From the NCBI RefSeq assembly GCF_002443155.1, contig NZ_CP023667.1, forward strand, positions 3,906,001 through 3,970,000: 64,000 bases of DNA. Direction: 5' to 3'. Positions 54,536-63,331 of this stretch are shown here, piece by piece. The translations under genes and the position numbers were made by a program. The DNA is from Alcaligenes faecalis. Its GTDB lineage: Bacteria; Pseudomonadota; Gammaproteobacteria; Burkholderiales; Burkholderiaceae_B. Numbering within the stretch: the stretch's first letter is position 1; each line of letters begins with the position of its first letter. The notes under the pieces were generated by a model that was not told the DNA's origin, did not search any database, and worked only from the letters and a program-made list of their open reading frames with translations.

Positions 54536-56548
54536 TTAGCTCTCCATGGTGACCAGTTCTGCGCCTTCGGGCACTTGATCGCCCACCGCAAAGAACAGCT
54601 CGGCCACGGTGCCGTCTGCCGGTGCCTGAATGGAGTGTTCCATTTTCATGGCTTCCATGACCAGCAGCACATCGCCCTGTTTGACGCTGTCACCTGCGCC
54701 CACATTCAAGGCAATGATCTTGCCCGGCATGGGAGCGGTCAGGCGGCCTCCGTGGGCTTCCTGGCTGTTGGTGCCAGCACTGGCCAGGGTGTCGACCACG
54801 GCCAAGGTCCAGTCCGAACCAGCCTGGGCAACTTGCAGATGGTCGCCATCTTGCAGCACCTGGGCGCGGTATTCGACCTGATCTAGCCACAGACGCAAGG
54901 TCAGGGTGTTGGCCAGACCAGCCCTTGCCTCGGCTTGCCAGCGCAGCGCGTGTTGGGTTTCGCCCAGCGTGATCTGCCACTGGTTGTCACGACGTTGCAG
55001 CAGCACTTCGTGGGCTTCTTCACCCAGTTGCAAGGCCACTTTCTGATCGTAGTCCCCGCTCAAACGCCAGGCGTCATGTACCGCCCACGGGTCGGAGTTG
55101 GGGGCTTGCCCGCTCATACCCTGGTGAATCAGCACAGTGCAGGCGGCGAAGGCCAGCACAGAAGCTGGAACGTCCTGATTGCTGGGGAACAGCGCATCGT
55201 GACGACGTGGGATCAGACCTGTATCCAGATCGGCTTGGGCAAAGGCCTCATCGCCCAGCAGACGTTGCAGGAAGGTCTTGTTGGTGTGTACACCGGCCAC
55301 CTGAGTGTCAGCCAGCGTGCGAATCAGGCGACGACGGGCCTGTTCACGATCAGCACCATGGGTGATGACCTTGGCGATCATGGGGTCGTAGAAGGGGCTG
55401 ATCACGCTGCCTTCACGCACACCGCTGTCGATACGCACATCCCCGGAGGTAAAGGACGCATGGGCGGGGTACTGCAAGCTGCGCAGCGTACCGATGGAGG
55501 GCAGGAAGTCCTTATCGGGGTTTTCGGCGTAGATACGGACTTCAATGGCGTGGCCATTGATGCTCAGCTCGTCCTGTTTGGCAGGCAAAGGCTGGCCGTC
55601 GGCCACACGCAATTGCCATTCCACCAGATCGTGGCCGGTAATCAGTTCGGTGACGGGGTGCTCCACTTGCAGGCGGGTGTTCATTTCCATGAAGTAGAAA
55701 CGCCCGTCCTGCTCGGCAATAAACTCCACCGTGCCAGCGCCCACATAGTTCACGGCGCGGGCCGCTGCAATGGCGGCTTCGCCCATGGCCTGGCGACGTT
55801 CGGGCGTCATGCCGGGGGCGGGAGCTTCTTCAATCACTTTCTGGTGACGGCGCTGGACCGAACAATCGCGCTCGAACAGGTACACGTACCCACCGTGCTG
55901 GTCACCAAAGACCTGGATTTCGATATGGCGTGGCTTGGTAATGTAGCGCTCGATCAGCACGCGGTCGTCGCTAAAGCTGCTGGCGGCTTCGCGCTGGCAA
56001 GAGCGCAAGGCTTCCAGGAACGCACCGGACTCTTCCACAATGCGCATGCCTTTGCCGCCACCGCCAGCACTGGCTTTGATCAGCACGGGGTAGCCGATGT
56101 TGTCAGCTTGCTGGTGCAGAAAATCCGGGTCCTGGTTGTCGCCGTGGTAACCGGGCACCAGAGGCACACCGGCTTTTTCCATCAAGGATTTGGCGGCGGA
56201 CTTGCTGCCCATGGCCGCAATGGCTTGAGCGGGCGGGCCCACAAAAATAATGCCGGCTTCTTCACAAGCGCGAGCAAAGTGCTCGTTCTCGGACAGAAAG
56301 CCGTAGCCAGGGTGGATGGCATTCGCGCCAGTGGCACGGGCGGCTTCCAGAATGGCGTCGATCTTCAAGTAACTGTCGCGTGGCTCGGGGCCACCGATGC
56401 GCACGGCTTGATCACAAGCACGTACGTGCTGGGCGTCGGCGTCCGCGTCGGAGTAAACCGCAACGGTACGCAGCCCCAGGCTGCGGGCAGTGGCGGCCAC
56501 CCGGCAGGCAATTTCACCGCGATTGGCTATCAGCAGGGTCTGAAACAC
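54536..56548 (-). CDS. liuD: Biotin-containing acyl-CoA carboxylase alpha subunit (methylcrotonyl-CoA type)
   Basis: 670-aa subunit: biotin carboxylase domain (LLIANRGEIACRVAATARSL; HPGYGFLSENEHFARACEEA; KASAGGGGKGMRIVEESGAF; FMEMNTRLQVEHPVTELITG) and C-terminal biotinyl domain (TAPMPGKIIALNVGAGDSVK; VMEAMKMEHSIQAP with the biotinylated Lys). With LiuB it carboxylates 3-methylcrotonyl-CoA in leucine degradation. It starts 14 nt after the liuB stop. Identity as LiuD rests on cluster context; geranyl- or propionyl-CoA carboxylases are similar. Confidence 0.9.
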   Translation of the reverse strand: MFQTLLIANRGEIACRVAATARSLGLRTVAVYSDADADAQHVRACDQAVRIGGPEPRDSYLKIDAILEAARATGANAIHPGYGFLSENEHFARACEEAGIIFVGPPAQAIAAMGSKSAAKSLMEKAGVPLVPGYHGDNQDPDFLHQQADNIGYPVLIKASAGGGGKGMRIVEESGAFLEALRSCQREAASSFSDDRVLIERYITKPRHIEIQVFGDQHGGYVYLFERDCSVQRRHQKVIEEAPAPGMTPERRQAMGEAAIAAARAVNYVGAGTVEFIAEQDGRFYFMEMNTRLQVEHPVTELITGHDLVEWQLRVADGQPLPAKQDELSINGHAIEVRIYAENPDKDFLPSIGTLRSLQYPAHASFTSGDVRIDSGVREGSVISPFYDPMIAKVITHGADREQARRRLIRTLADTQVAGVHTNKTFLQRLLGDEAFAQADLDTGLIPRRHDALFPSNQDVPASVLAFAACTVLIHQGMSGQAPNSDPWAVHDAWRLSGDYDQKVALQLGEEAHEVLLQRRDNQWQITLGETQHALRWQAEARAGLANTLTLRLWLDQVEYRAQVLQDGDHLQVAQAGSDWTLAVVDTLASAGTNSQEAHGGRLTAPMPGKIIALNVGAGDSVKQGDVLLVMEAMKMEHSIQAPADGTVAELFFAVGDQVPEGAELVTMES

Positions 56549-56562
56549 AGTGTCTCCTTGTC

Positions 56563-58170
56563 TTACATGCGGAACACGCCAAAGCGGGTGTCTTCAATAG
56601 GGGCGTTCAAGGCGGCGGACAGGCCCAGGGCCAGAACGCGCCGGGTATCCGAAGGCTGGATGATGCCGTCATCCCACAGACGCGCAGTGGCGTAGTAGGG
56701 GTGGCCTTCATGTTCGTATTGTTCGCGGATGGGGGCCTTGAAGGCTTCTTCTTCCTCGGCGCTCCAGCTTTGGCCACGAGCTTCCAGGCCATCACGGCGC
56801 ACGGTAGCCAGCACGCTGGCCGCCTGCTCACCACCCATGACCGAGATGCGGGCATTGGGCCAGAGAAACAGCAGGCGCGGGCTGAAGGCACGGCCACACA
56901 TGCCGTAGTTACCGGCACCAAAGGAGCCGCCCAGAATCACGGTGAACTTGGGCACGGCCGCGGTAGACACGGCAGTGACCAGCTTGGCGCCATGACGGGC
57001 AATCCCTTCATTTTCGTACTTGCGGCCCACCATGAAGCCGGTGATGTTTTGCAGGAACACCAGAGGCGTCTTGCGCTGGCAGCACAGTTCAATGAAGTGC
57101 GCGCCCTTCTGTGCCGCTTCCGAGAACAGAATGCCGTTATTGGCGATGATGCCCACGGGCATGCCGTGGATATGGGCAAAGCCGGTTACCAGCGTGGTGC
57201 CAAAGCGGGCCTTGAATTCGTCAAAATCCGAATCATCCACAATGCGGGCGATCACTTCGCGCACATCGTAGGGCTTGCGGGTGTCGGCAGGGATGATGCC
57301 GTTCAGCTCTTGCGGGTCGTAACGTGGCTCGCGGACTTCTTTCAGCGGCCAGGGCAGTTTTTTCTCGCGGTTCAGGCGGCCGACGCAGCGGCGTGCCAGT
57401 TCCAGCGCATGCAGATCGTTCTCGGCCAGATGGTCAGCCACGCCGGACAGACGGGTGTGCACATCGCCACCGCCCAGGTCTTCTGCGCTGACTTCTTCAC
57501 CTGTCGCGGCTTTCACCAGTGGCGGGCCACCCAGGAAGATGGTGCCCTGATCGCGCACGATGATGGACTCATCGCTCATGGCCGGAACGTAGGCACCGCC
57601 AGCGGTACACGAACCCATCACCACGGCGATCTGTGCAATCCCCTGGGCCGACATATTGGCCTGGTTGTAGAAGATGCGGCCAAAGTGGTCCCGGTCCGGG
57701 AATACGTCTTCCTGATTGGGCAGATTGGCCCCGCCCGAGTCCACCAGGTACACGCAAGGCAGATTGTTCTGTTGGGCAATTTCCTGAGCACGCAAATGCT
57801 TCTTCACCGTCAGCGGATAGTAGGTACCGCCCTTGACCGTCGCGTCGTTGCAGACCACCACGCATTCAATGCCCGCAATGCGGCCAATGCCCGTGATGAT
57901 GCCGGCACCGGGAGACTCGTTGTTATAGACGTCCTGGGCAGCCAGAGGCGAGAGCTCCAGAAAGGGAGTACCGGGATCAAGCAGACGTTCGACGCGCTCG
58001 CGGGGCAGCAGCTTGCCGCGACCCACATGACGTTGCCGGGAGGATTCGGACCCACCCAAGGCGGTTTTCTGTAGCTTTTGGCGCAGATCAAGGATCAGGG
58101 CCTGCATGATCGAGGCGTTGTCCTGAAAGTCTTGGGAACGCGGATTGATGCGGGATTCAATAACTGACAT
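56563..58170 (-). CDS. liuB: Methylcrotonyl-CoA carboxylase beta (carboxyltransferase) subunit
   Basis: 535-aa carboxyltransferase: [120 protein letters not shown] and [20 protein letters not shown]. These match the MccB/LiuB group. It starts 72 nt after the thiolase stop, with a hairpin in between, and is followed closely by liuD. Confidence 0.93.
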   Translation of the reverse strand: MSVIESRINPRSQDFQDNASIMQALILDLRQKLQKTALGGSESSRQRHVGRGKLLPRERVERLLDPGTPFLELSPLAAQDVYNNESPGAGIITGIGRIAGIECVVVCNDATVKGGTYYPLTVKKHLRAQEIAQQNNLPCVYLVDSGGANLPNQEDVFPDRDHFGRIFYNQANMSAQGIAQIAVVMGSCTAGGAYVPAMSDESIIVRDQGTIFLGGPPLVKAATGEEVSAEDLGGGDVHTRLSGVADHLAENDLHALELARRCVGRLNREKKLPWPLKEVREPRYDPQELNGIIPADTRKPYDVREVIARIVDDSDFDEFKARFGTTLVTGFAHIHGMPVGIIANNGILFSEAAQKGAHFIELCCQRKTPLVFLQNITGFMVGRKYENEGIARHGAKLVTAVSTAAVPKFTVILGGSFGAGNYGMCGRAFSPRLLFLWPNARISVMGGEQAASVLATVRRDGLEARGQSWSAEEEEAFKAPIREQYEHEGHPYYATARLWDDGIIQPSDTRRVLALGLSAALNAPIEDTRFGVFRM

Positions 58171-58201
58171 GGCGTGCCTGGAAAGAGAACAGAGAAAAGC
58201 C

Positions 58202-58232
58202 CATAAAATCAGCCGGGCCGCAGCCCGGCTGA
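58202..58232 (-). terminator. Stem-loop between the thiolase gene and liuB (weak terminator or attenuator)
   Basis: TCAGCCGGGC-CGCA-GCCCGGCTGA, a perfect 10-bp stem with a tetraloop. On the minus strand it is followed by TTTTATGG, a short T-run. It may reduce read-through from the upstream liuA-aceK-thiolase part into liuBD. Confidence 0.6.
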
Positions 58233-58242
58233 TGAGCTTGCT

Positions 58243-59424
58243 TTAAACCAGCTCGACGGCCAGGGCGACAGCTTCGCCACCGCCAATGCACAGCGAGGCA
58301 ATACCGCGCTTGCCGCCGGTCTTGCGCAGTGCGCCGATCAAGGTTGCCAGAAGGCGAGCACCCGATGCACCGATGGGGTGACCCAGGGCAGTTGCGCCAC
58401 CATGGATATTGACCTTGTCGTGCGGGATGTTCAGCTCTTTCATGGCGGCCATGGTGACCACGGCAAAGGCTTCATTGATCTCGAACAGATCAACGTCGGC
58501 CACGCTCCAGCCGGTTTTATCCAGCAGCTTCTGGATAGCGGCCACAGGCGCGGTCGTGAACCAGGCGGGTTCCTGAGCGTGCTGGGTGTGAGCCACAATG
58601 CGGGCCAGCGGAGTTGCATCCAGTTCCTTGGCTTTCTCTTCGGTGGTGATCACCATGGCGGCGGCACCGTCCGAAATGGACGAGGCGTTGGCAGCGGTAA
58701 TCGTGCCGTCTTTCTTGAAAGCGGGACGCAGCGTGGGGATCTTCTCGGGCATGGCTTTGGTGGGGGCTTCATCCTTGGCCACAACGACATCACCCTTGCG
58801 ACCAGCGATGGTGACTGGCGCAATTTCCCATTCAAAGCTGCCGTCATCGCTGGCTTGGCGAGCGCGGCGCAGCGATTCCAGCGCGTAGGCGTCCTGCTCT
58901 TCGCGGCTGAATTCGTATTTGCTGGCGCAATCTTCGGCAAACACACCCATGGCGGTGCCACGGCTGTACGCGTCTTCCAGGCCGTCCATGGCCATGTGGT
59001 CATACACGGTGGAGTGACCGTAGCGGTAGCCTTCACGGCCCTTGAGCAGCAGGTAAGGGGCATTGCTCATGCTTTCCTGACCGCCTGCCACCACCACGTC
59101 CACGCTGCCTGCCTTGAGCAGGTCGTGGGCAAACATGGCCGCTTTCAGTCCGGAACCGCACACCTTGTGAATGGTGGTGCAAGCCACGCCCTGGGGCAGA
59201 CCGGCGCCCAAGGCAGCCTGGCGTGCAGGGGCCTGGCCCTGACCGGCTTGCAGCACGTTACCCATGATCACTTCGTCGACCTTGTCGGCCTGAATGCCCG
59301 AGCGCTCCATGGCCGCCTTGATGGCGACGGCGCCCAGTTCGTGGGCGGCCAGATCGGACAGGCTACCCATCATGCCGCCCATAGGGGTGCGGGCGATCGA
59401 GACGATGACAACGGAATTAGTCAT
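58243..59424 (-). CDS. Acetyl-CoA C-acetyltransferase (thiolase)
   Basis: 393-aa thiolase: VSIARTPMGGMMGSLSDLAA, TTIHKVCGSGLKAAMFAHDL (nucleophilic Cys), GGQESMSNAPYLLL, DVDLFEINEAFAVVTMAAMK, NIHGGATALGHPIGASGARL (His) and ASLCIGGGEAVALAVEL (second Cys). It interconverts acetyl-CoA and acetoacetyl-CoA, the end step of leucine breakdown. CAGGAG precedes the ATG at 59424. The start overlaps the aceK end by 8 nt, so they are co-translated. Confidence 0.92.
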   Translation of the reverse strand: MTNSVVIVSIARTPMGGMMGSLSDLAAHELGAVAIKAAMERSGIQADKVDEVIMGNVLQAGQGQAPARQAALGAGLPQGVACTTIHKVCGSGLKAAMFAHDLLKAGSVDVVVAGGQESMSNAPYLLLKGREGYRYGHSTVYDHMAMDGLEDAYSRGTAMGVFAEDCASKYEFSREEQDAYALESLRRARQASDDGSFEWEIAPVTIAGRKGDVVVAKDEAPTKAMPEKIPTLRPAFKKDGTITAANASSISDGAAAMVITTEEKAKELDATPLARIVAHTQHAQEPAWFTTAPVAAIQKLLDKTGWSVADVDLFEINEAFAVVTMAAMKELNIPHDKVNIHGGATALGHPIGASGARLLATLIGALRKTGGKRGIASLCIGGGEAVALAVELV

Positions 59425-61285
59425 GAAAGACTCCTGGTTGCAAAGAGGAGACCGGCGCGCGCTTGGCAAACTCGTGCAGCTGCCGATCTTTGTTATACGG
59501 AAAAATATTTTCGATCCGACCCTGTGTCACTCGCAAGCGGCACTGAGTCCACCATTCAGGCTCCAGCAGTTCTGCATGGTGGGCCATGAAGGCTTTGCGA
59601 ATACGAGGGTCGGTCAATAGAAAGTAGCCGAATTCTTCGGGAAATACATCGTTCGGGCCGATGGGGTACCAGGGTTCGCTGGCCATCTCGGCTTCTTCGT
59701 TCGGTGCGGGCGGAATGGCGCGGAAGTTCATCTCGCGCATGTGCTGGATTTCGTCGTAGTCATAGAAGACGACGCGGCCCAGACGGGTCACACCAAAGTT
59801 CTTGAACAGCATGTCGCCCGGGAAAATGTCGGCGGCGGCCAGTTCCCGGATGGCCTTGCCGTATTGCTCCACGGCGGCATTCAGGGCGGGGTCGCTGGCC
59901 TTGTTCAGATACAGGTTCAGCGGTGTCATGCGCCGTTCAATGTAGACGTGGCGCAGCAAGATGGTGTCCTCGGACTCTTCCAGCAGGCTGGGCACTTCGC
60001 GGCGCAGCTCTTCCAGCAAGGCTTGCGAAAAACGTGCCTTGGGCAAGGCAACCTGGGCGTAATCCCAGGTGTCGGCCATGCGCCCGACACGATCATGTTT
60101 TTTGACCAGCTGGTATTTGCTGCGCACCGTGGCGTGGTCCATGCCCTGCTTTTGAATGCGGTCACGGATCAGCTTGAACACATAGGGGTAGGACGGCAGG
60201 GTGAATACCGTCATCACCATACCGGCAATACCGGGTGCCAGATCAAAGTGATCGTGCGAGTGCGACAGGTGATGCAGAAAGTCGCGATAGAACAGGGTCT
60301 TGCCCTGCTTTTGCAGGCCGATGGCGGTGTACAGCTCGGCCTTGGGCTTGCGGGGCAGCAGGCTGGACAGGAAGTCCACATAGGCCGACGGTGCTTCCAT
60401 ATCGACCAGGAAATAGGCGCGGGTAAAGCTGAACAGCGTGGACAGGTCGTCCGTGGTGTGCAGCAAGGCATCTATATACAAGTGTCCCGAGGGGCGATGC
60501 AAAATAGCGATCGAAAACGGCAGCACTTCACCCTGATTGATCAGGCGACCCACTACATAGGCACCCTTGTTGCGAAAGAACAGGGAGTTCAGCACCTGAA
60601 TCTGACAATCCGAGCCAATGCGCGAGCCATAGCCACGTGGCAGGCGGCGGCACAGTTGGCGCACGGCCATGCGAGCCAGCGTGCGCACATCGCGCGGCAG
60701 GTCGGCAAAGGGGGCGGCCAGACCGAAGTCGGCCAGCATACTGGTCAGACTGGCTTCCAGACCTTCTTCGGTGGGGTAATAGACCCGATACGAAGGCAGC
60801 GCGCCGTCCAGATAATCCGTGGCAACGGCTGGGCGCACGAAAATGAATTCGTTGCGGAAGTAGTGCCGATGCAGCACGCGGCAGGAGACGGAGTTGAAAA
60901 AAGTCTCCGCACATTCTGGCTGACGGTGACCCGAGAGCAGGCGTACAAACTCCGCCTTGGCCTGCAACCACAACTGCTGCTGGGCCTCGTCCAGATGAGC
61001 CGGATCGGACGGCGTGGGCTGATGCAGGCGCAGGTTCTGGCTAAGCATGGCTGCGCATTCGCGCACCCGTGTGGCGTAGTACTCGATACGTTCGCGCGAG
61101 AGCTGCTGAATACCATGCCAGTCGCCTGATTCGTACAAAGACTTGGCGCGCTGGGCGCTGTAGCGAAACAGCGCATAGTGGCGATTGAAACCATCCAGCA
61201 TGGCCTGGGCCACCTGGATAGCCGTCATCCCCGGTTTTTGAACCGGGGTAATGATGGTGGTTTCGCCAAAATCAGGGTTGGACAT
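59417..61285 (-). CDS. aceK: Isocitrate dehydrogenase kinase/phosphatase
   Basis: 622-aa bifunctional regulator that phosphorylates and dephosphorylates isocitrate dehydrogenase, steering carbon to the glyoxylate bypass. Family motifs: PSYRVYYPTEEGLEASLTSM, HRPSGHLYIDALLHTTDDLS, APGIAGMVMTVFTLPSYPYV, then FKLIRD (nucleotide site Lys), KHDRVGRMADTWDYAQVALP (catalytic region), DIFPGDMLFKNFGVTRLGRV and VFYDYDEIQH. It lies 12 nt after liuA and overlaps the thiolase start. It is far from an aceBA operon but inside the leucine-degradation operon, which is unusual. Confidence 0.95.
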   Translation of the reverse strand: MSNPDFGETTIITPVQKPGMTAIQVAQAMLDGFNRHYALFRYSAQRAKSLYESGDWHGIQQLSRERIEYYATRVRECAAMLSQNLRLHQPTPSDPAHLDEAQQQLWLQAKAEFVRLLSGHRQPECAETFFNSVSCRVLHRHYFRNEFIFVRPAVATDYLDGALPSYRVYYPTEEGLEASLTSMLADFGLAAPFADLPRDVRTLARMAVRQLCRRLPRGYGSRIGSDCQIQVLNSLFFRNKGAYVVGRLINQGEVLPFSIAILHRPSGHLYIDALLHTTDDLSTLFSFTRAYFLVDMEAPSAYVDFLSSLLPRKPKAELYTAIGLQKQGKTLFYRDFLHHLSHSHDHFDLAPGIAGMVMTVFTLPSYPYVFKLIRDRIQKQGMDHATVRSKYQLVKKHDRVGRMADTWDYAQVALPKARFSQALLEELRREVPSLLEESEDTILLRHVYIERRMTPLNLYLNKASDPALNAAVEQYGKAIRELAAADIFPGDMLFKNFGVTRLGRVVFYDYDEIQHMREMNFRAIPPAPNEEAEMASEPWYPIGPNDVFPEEFGYFLLTDPRIRKAFMAHHAELLEPEWWTQCRLRVTQGRIENIFPYNKDRQLHEFAKRAPVSSLQPGVFHD

Positions 61286-61297
61286 GCCTCTGCCTTT

Positions 61298-62476
61298 TTA
61301 GGCGGTTTCAGCGAACAGTTCGCGGCCGATCAGCATGCGGCGGATTTCACTGGTGCCCGCGCCGATCTCGTACAGCTTGGCATCGCGCCACAGGCGGCCT
61401 GTGGGGAATTCGTTGATGTAGCCGTTGCCGCCCAGAATCTGGATGCCTTCGCCGGCCATCCAGGTGGCTTTTTCAGCGCTGTACAGGATCGCGGCAGCGC
61501 AGTCTTTACGCACGGAACGCACGTGGCCTGCACCCAGACGATCCAGGTTCTTGCCCACGGCATAGCACAGGGCGCGGCTGGCTTGCAGGGTGGTGTACAT
61601 ATCGGCCACCTTGCCTTGAATCAGCTGGAATTCGCCAATGGCCTGGCCGAACTGCTTGCGGTCGTGGATGTAGGGAATCACCACATCCATCACCGCCTGC
61701 ATGATGCCCAGCGGGCCACCGGCCAGCACGGCGCGTTCGTAGTCCAGGCCGGACATCAGCACTTTGACGCCACCGTTCAGTTGGCCCAGCACGTTTTCTT
61801 CTGGCACCTCACAGTCCTGGAACACCAGTTCGCCCGTGTGGCTGCCGCGCATGCCCAGCTTGTCCAGCTTTTGGGCAACGGAGAAACCGGCAAAATCTTT
61901 TTCGATCAGGAAGGCGGTAATGCCGCGTGCACCGGCTTGCGGGTCCGTCTTGGCGTATACCACCAGGGTGTTAGCGTCCGGGCCGTTGGTAATCCACATT
62001 TTGGAGCCATTGAGCACGTAGCGATCGCCCTTCTTTTCGGCGCGCAGCTTCATGCTGACCACGTCCGAACCGGCACCGGGCTCACTCATGGCAAGGGCAC
62101 CAATATGCTCGCCGCTGATCAGCTTGGGCAGGTATTTCTGCTTCTGGGCTTCCGTACCGTTGCGGTTGATCTGGTTCACACAGAGGTTGGAATGCGCGCC
62201 GTAGGACAGGGCCACCGAGGCGCTGGCACGGGAGATTTCTTCCATTGCGATCATGTGGGCCAGATAGCCCAGGTTTGCACCACCGTATTCTTCACTGACG
62301 GTCATGCCCAACAAACCCATCTCACCGAACTTCTTCCACAAGTGCATGGGGAACTGGTCATCGTGATCCAGTTGAGCCGCTAAAGGGGCAATTTCGGCCT
62401 GGGAGAAGTCGGCGACAGCGTCGCGCAGCATGTCCAGGTCGGAGCCAAGATCGAAATTCAGGCCGGGCAGGCTCAT
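61298..62476 (-). CDS. liuA: Isovaleryl-CoA dehydrogenase
   Basis: 392-aa acyl-CoA dehydrogenase: [100 protein letters not shown] (catalytic Glu position of isovaleryl-CoA dehydrogenases), [40 protein letters not shown]. The Glu in helix G and the flanking [10 protein letters not shown] block are diagnostic for IVD. First gene of the minus-strand operon, with a LiuR palindrome about 40 nt upstream. Confidence 0.94.
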   Translation of the reverse strand: MSLPGLNFDLGSDLDMLRDAVADFSQAEIAPLAAQLDHDDQFPMHLWKKFGEMGLLGMTVSEEYGGANLGYLAHMIAMEEISRASASVALSYGAHSNLCVNQINRNGTEAQKQKYLPKLISGEHIGALAMSEPGAGSDVVSMKLRAEKKGDRYVLNGSKMWITNGPDANTLVVYAKTDPQAGARGITAFLIEKDFAGFSVAQKLDKLGMRGSHTGELVFQDCEVPEENVLGQLNGGVKVLMSGLDYERAVLAGGPLGIMQAVMDVVIPYIHDRKQFGQAIGEFQLIQGKVADMYTTLQASRALCYAVGKNLDRLGAGHVRSVRKDCAAAILYSAEKATWMAGEGIQILGGNGYINEFPTGRLWRDAKLYEIGAGTSEIRRMLIGRELFAETA

Positions 62477-62516
62477 GAGACACTCCGTGGAAATAAATGG
62501 GTTGTGGAATTGTATT

Positions 62517-62544
62517 TATATTACGTTTACGTAAACGTAATATA
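62517..62544. promoter_or_regulatory. LiuR operator: perfect 28-bp palindrome upstream of liuA
   Basis: The right half-site GTAAACGTAATATA mirrors the left TATATTACGTTTAC without error, centred at 62530/62531, 41-68 nt before the liuA start and just after the liuR stop. It matches the TTACGTTTACGTAA-type motif of MerR-family LiuR regulators. Confidence 0.8.
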
Positions 62545-62557
62545 TATGGGTTTTCCC

Positions 62558-62950
62558 TTATCGGGATTCCAGTTTCAATTGTTCGCTCATGGTGTGACAG
62601 ATATCGAGCTGATCCTGGATTTCCTGCAAGGTCTGGTCCAGGTCCTGCCGCTGGCGCTCCAGGCGCAGGCGATGCTCGTTCAATACCTCCTGATAGTGCT
62701 TAAGCTGGGAGGCCGTGTCCATCGGGGATTCATACATATTGATCAGCCGCAGAATCTCCGATAACTGCAGCCCCAGCCTTTTGCCGCGCAGGGCCAGCTT
62801 CAGGCGGGCGCGATCACGGGGCTGATAAATGCGCTGAGTGCCTTGGCGCAGCGGGCTCAAGATTCCTTGATCTTCATAGAAGCGCAGGGTGCGGGGCGTG
62901 ATGCCAAACTCATGCGCCAGATCCGATATTGTCCAGGTTGTCGTTGTCAT
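62558..62950 (-). CDS. liuR: MerR-family transcriptional regulator LiuR
   Basis: 130-aa MerR-type regulator: TWTISDLAHEFGITPRTLRF with YEDQGILSPLRQGTQRIYQP as helix-turn-helix and wing, then a coiled-coil (ASQLKHYQEVLNEHRLRLER) and a short C-terminus without the Cys ligands of metal sensors. It is the local regulator of leucine/isovalerate catabolism. It precedes liuA on the same strand with an operator before each gene, implying autoregulation. Confidence 0.9.
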   Translation of the reverse strand: MTTTTWTISDLAHEFGITPRTLRFYEDQGILSPLRQGTQRIYQPRDRARLKLALRGKRLGLQLSEILRLINMYESPMDTASQLKHYQEVLNEHRLRLERQRQDLDQTLQEIQDQLDICHTMSEQLKLESR

Positions 62951-62961
62951 TTTTAGTGTGA

Positions 62962-62978
62962 TTTACGTAAACGTAAAC
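62962..62978. promoter_or_regulatory. Second LiuR-type site upstream of liuR
   Basis: TTTACGTAAACGTAAAC contains the TTTACGTAAA palindrome plus an extra overlapping half-site, 12-28 nt upstream of the liuR start. The motif is shared with the liuA operator; binding is inferred. Confidence 0.65.
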
Positions 62979-63005
62979 TATCATGCCATAGAGCCGGGGT
63001 GGGAA

Positions 63006-63277
63006 CTAGGGCCTGTTAACCGTAAAAGGAGCCTCACACTGGCTGGTAATCAAGCAGCAGACTAGGCGCGCAAGCCGCAGCGTGGTGGTTCCACGCAAGG
63101 CGTGGGCAACGACGTATGCTGCTTGATTACCAGCCAGCCCAAAGGGTGAGTATGCAAACACAAGCCTGCCTGCGTTGCGAATGCTCGCCGTGGACCCGCC
63201 ACGGCTCTGCTTCGCGCCTTGCCATGCTTGTGTTTGCATACTCATGTGAGGCTCCTTTTACGGTTAACAGGCCCTAG
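63006..63277. repeat. 272-nt three-way-junction palindromic element
   Basis: A perfect 33-bp outer inverted repeat (63006-63038 with 63245-63277) encloses two further inverted repeats: 21 bp (63039-63059 with 63117-63137) and 19 bp (63147-63165 with 63226-63244, allowing an extra T-A). The inner loops carry their own hairpins, GCGTGG-TGGTT-CCACGC and GCCGTGG-ACCCG-CCACGGC. A 9-nt linker CCCAAAGGG joins the arms. An open frame at 63006-63245 on the minus strand is only a product of the palindromes. Confidence 0.85.
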
Positions 63278-63331
63278 CCTTTTAGTATGGTCTGCCCTTA
63301 CGCCCTACAAGAGCCATTCATTGGAGCGAGC

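Noticed and set aside
63006..63245. A 79-codon minus-strand frame in the gap before the metallo-hydrolase gene
   Set aside because: It lies wholly within the nested palindromes and has no protein-like features.
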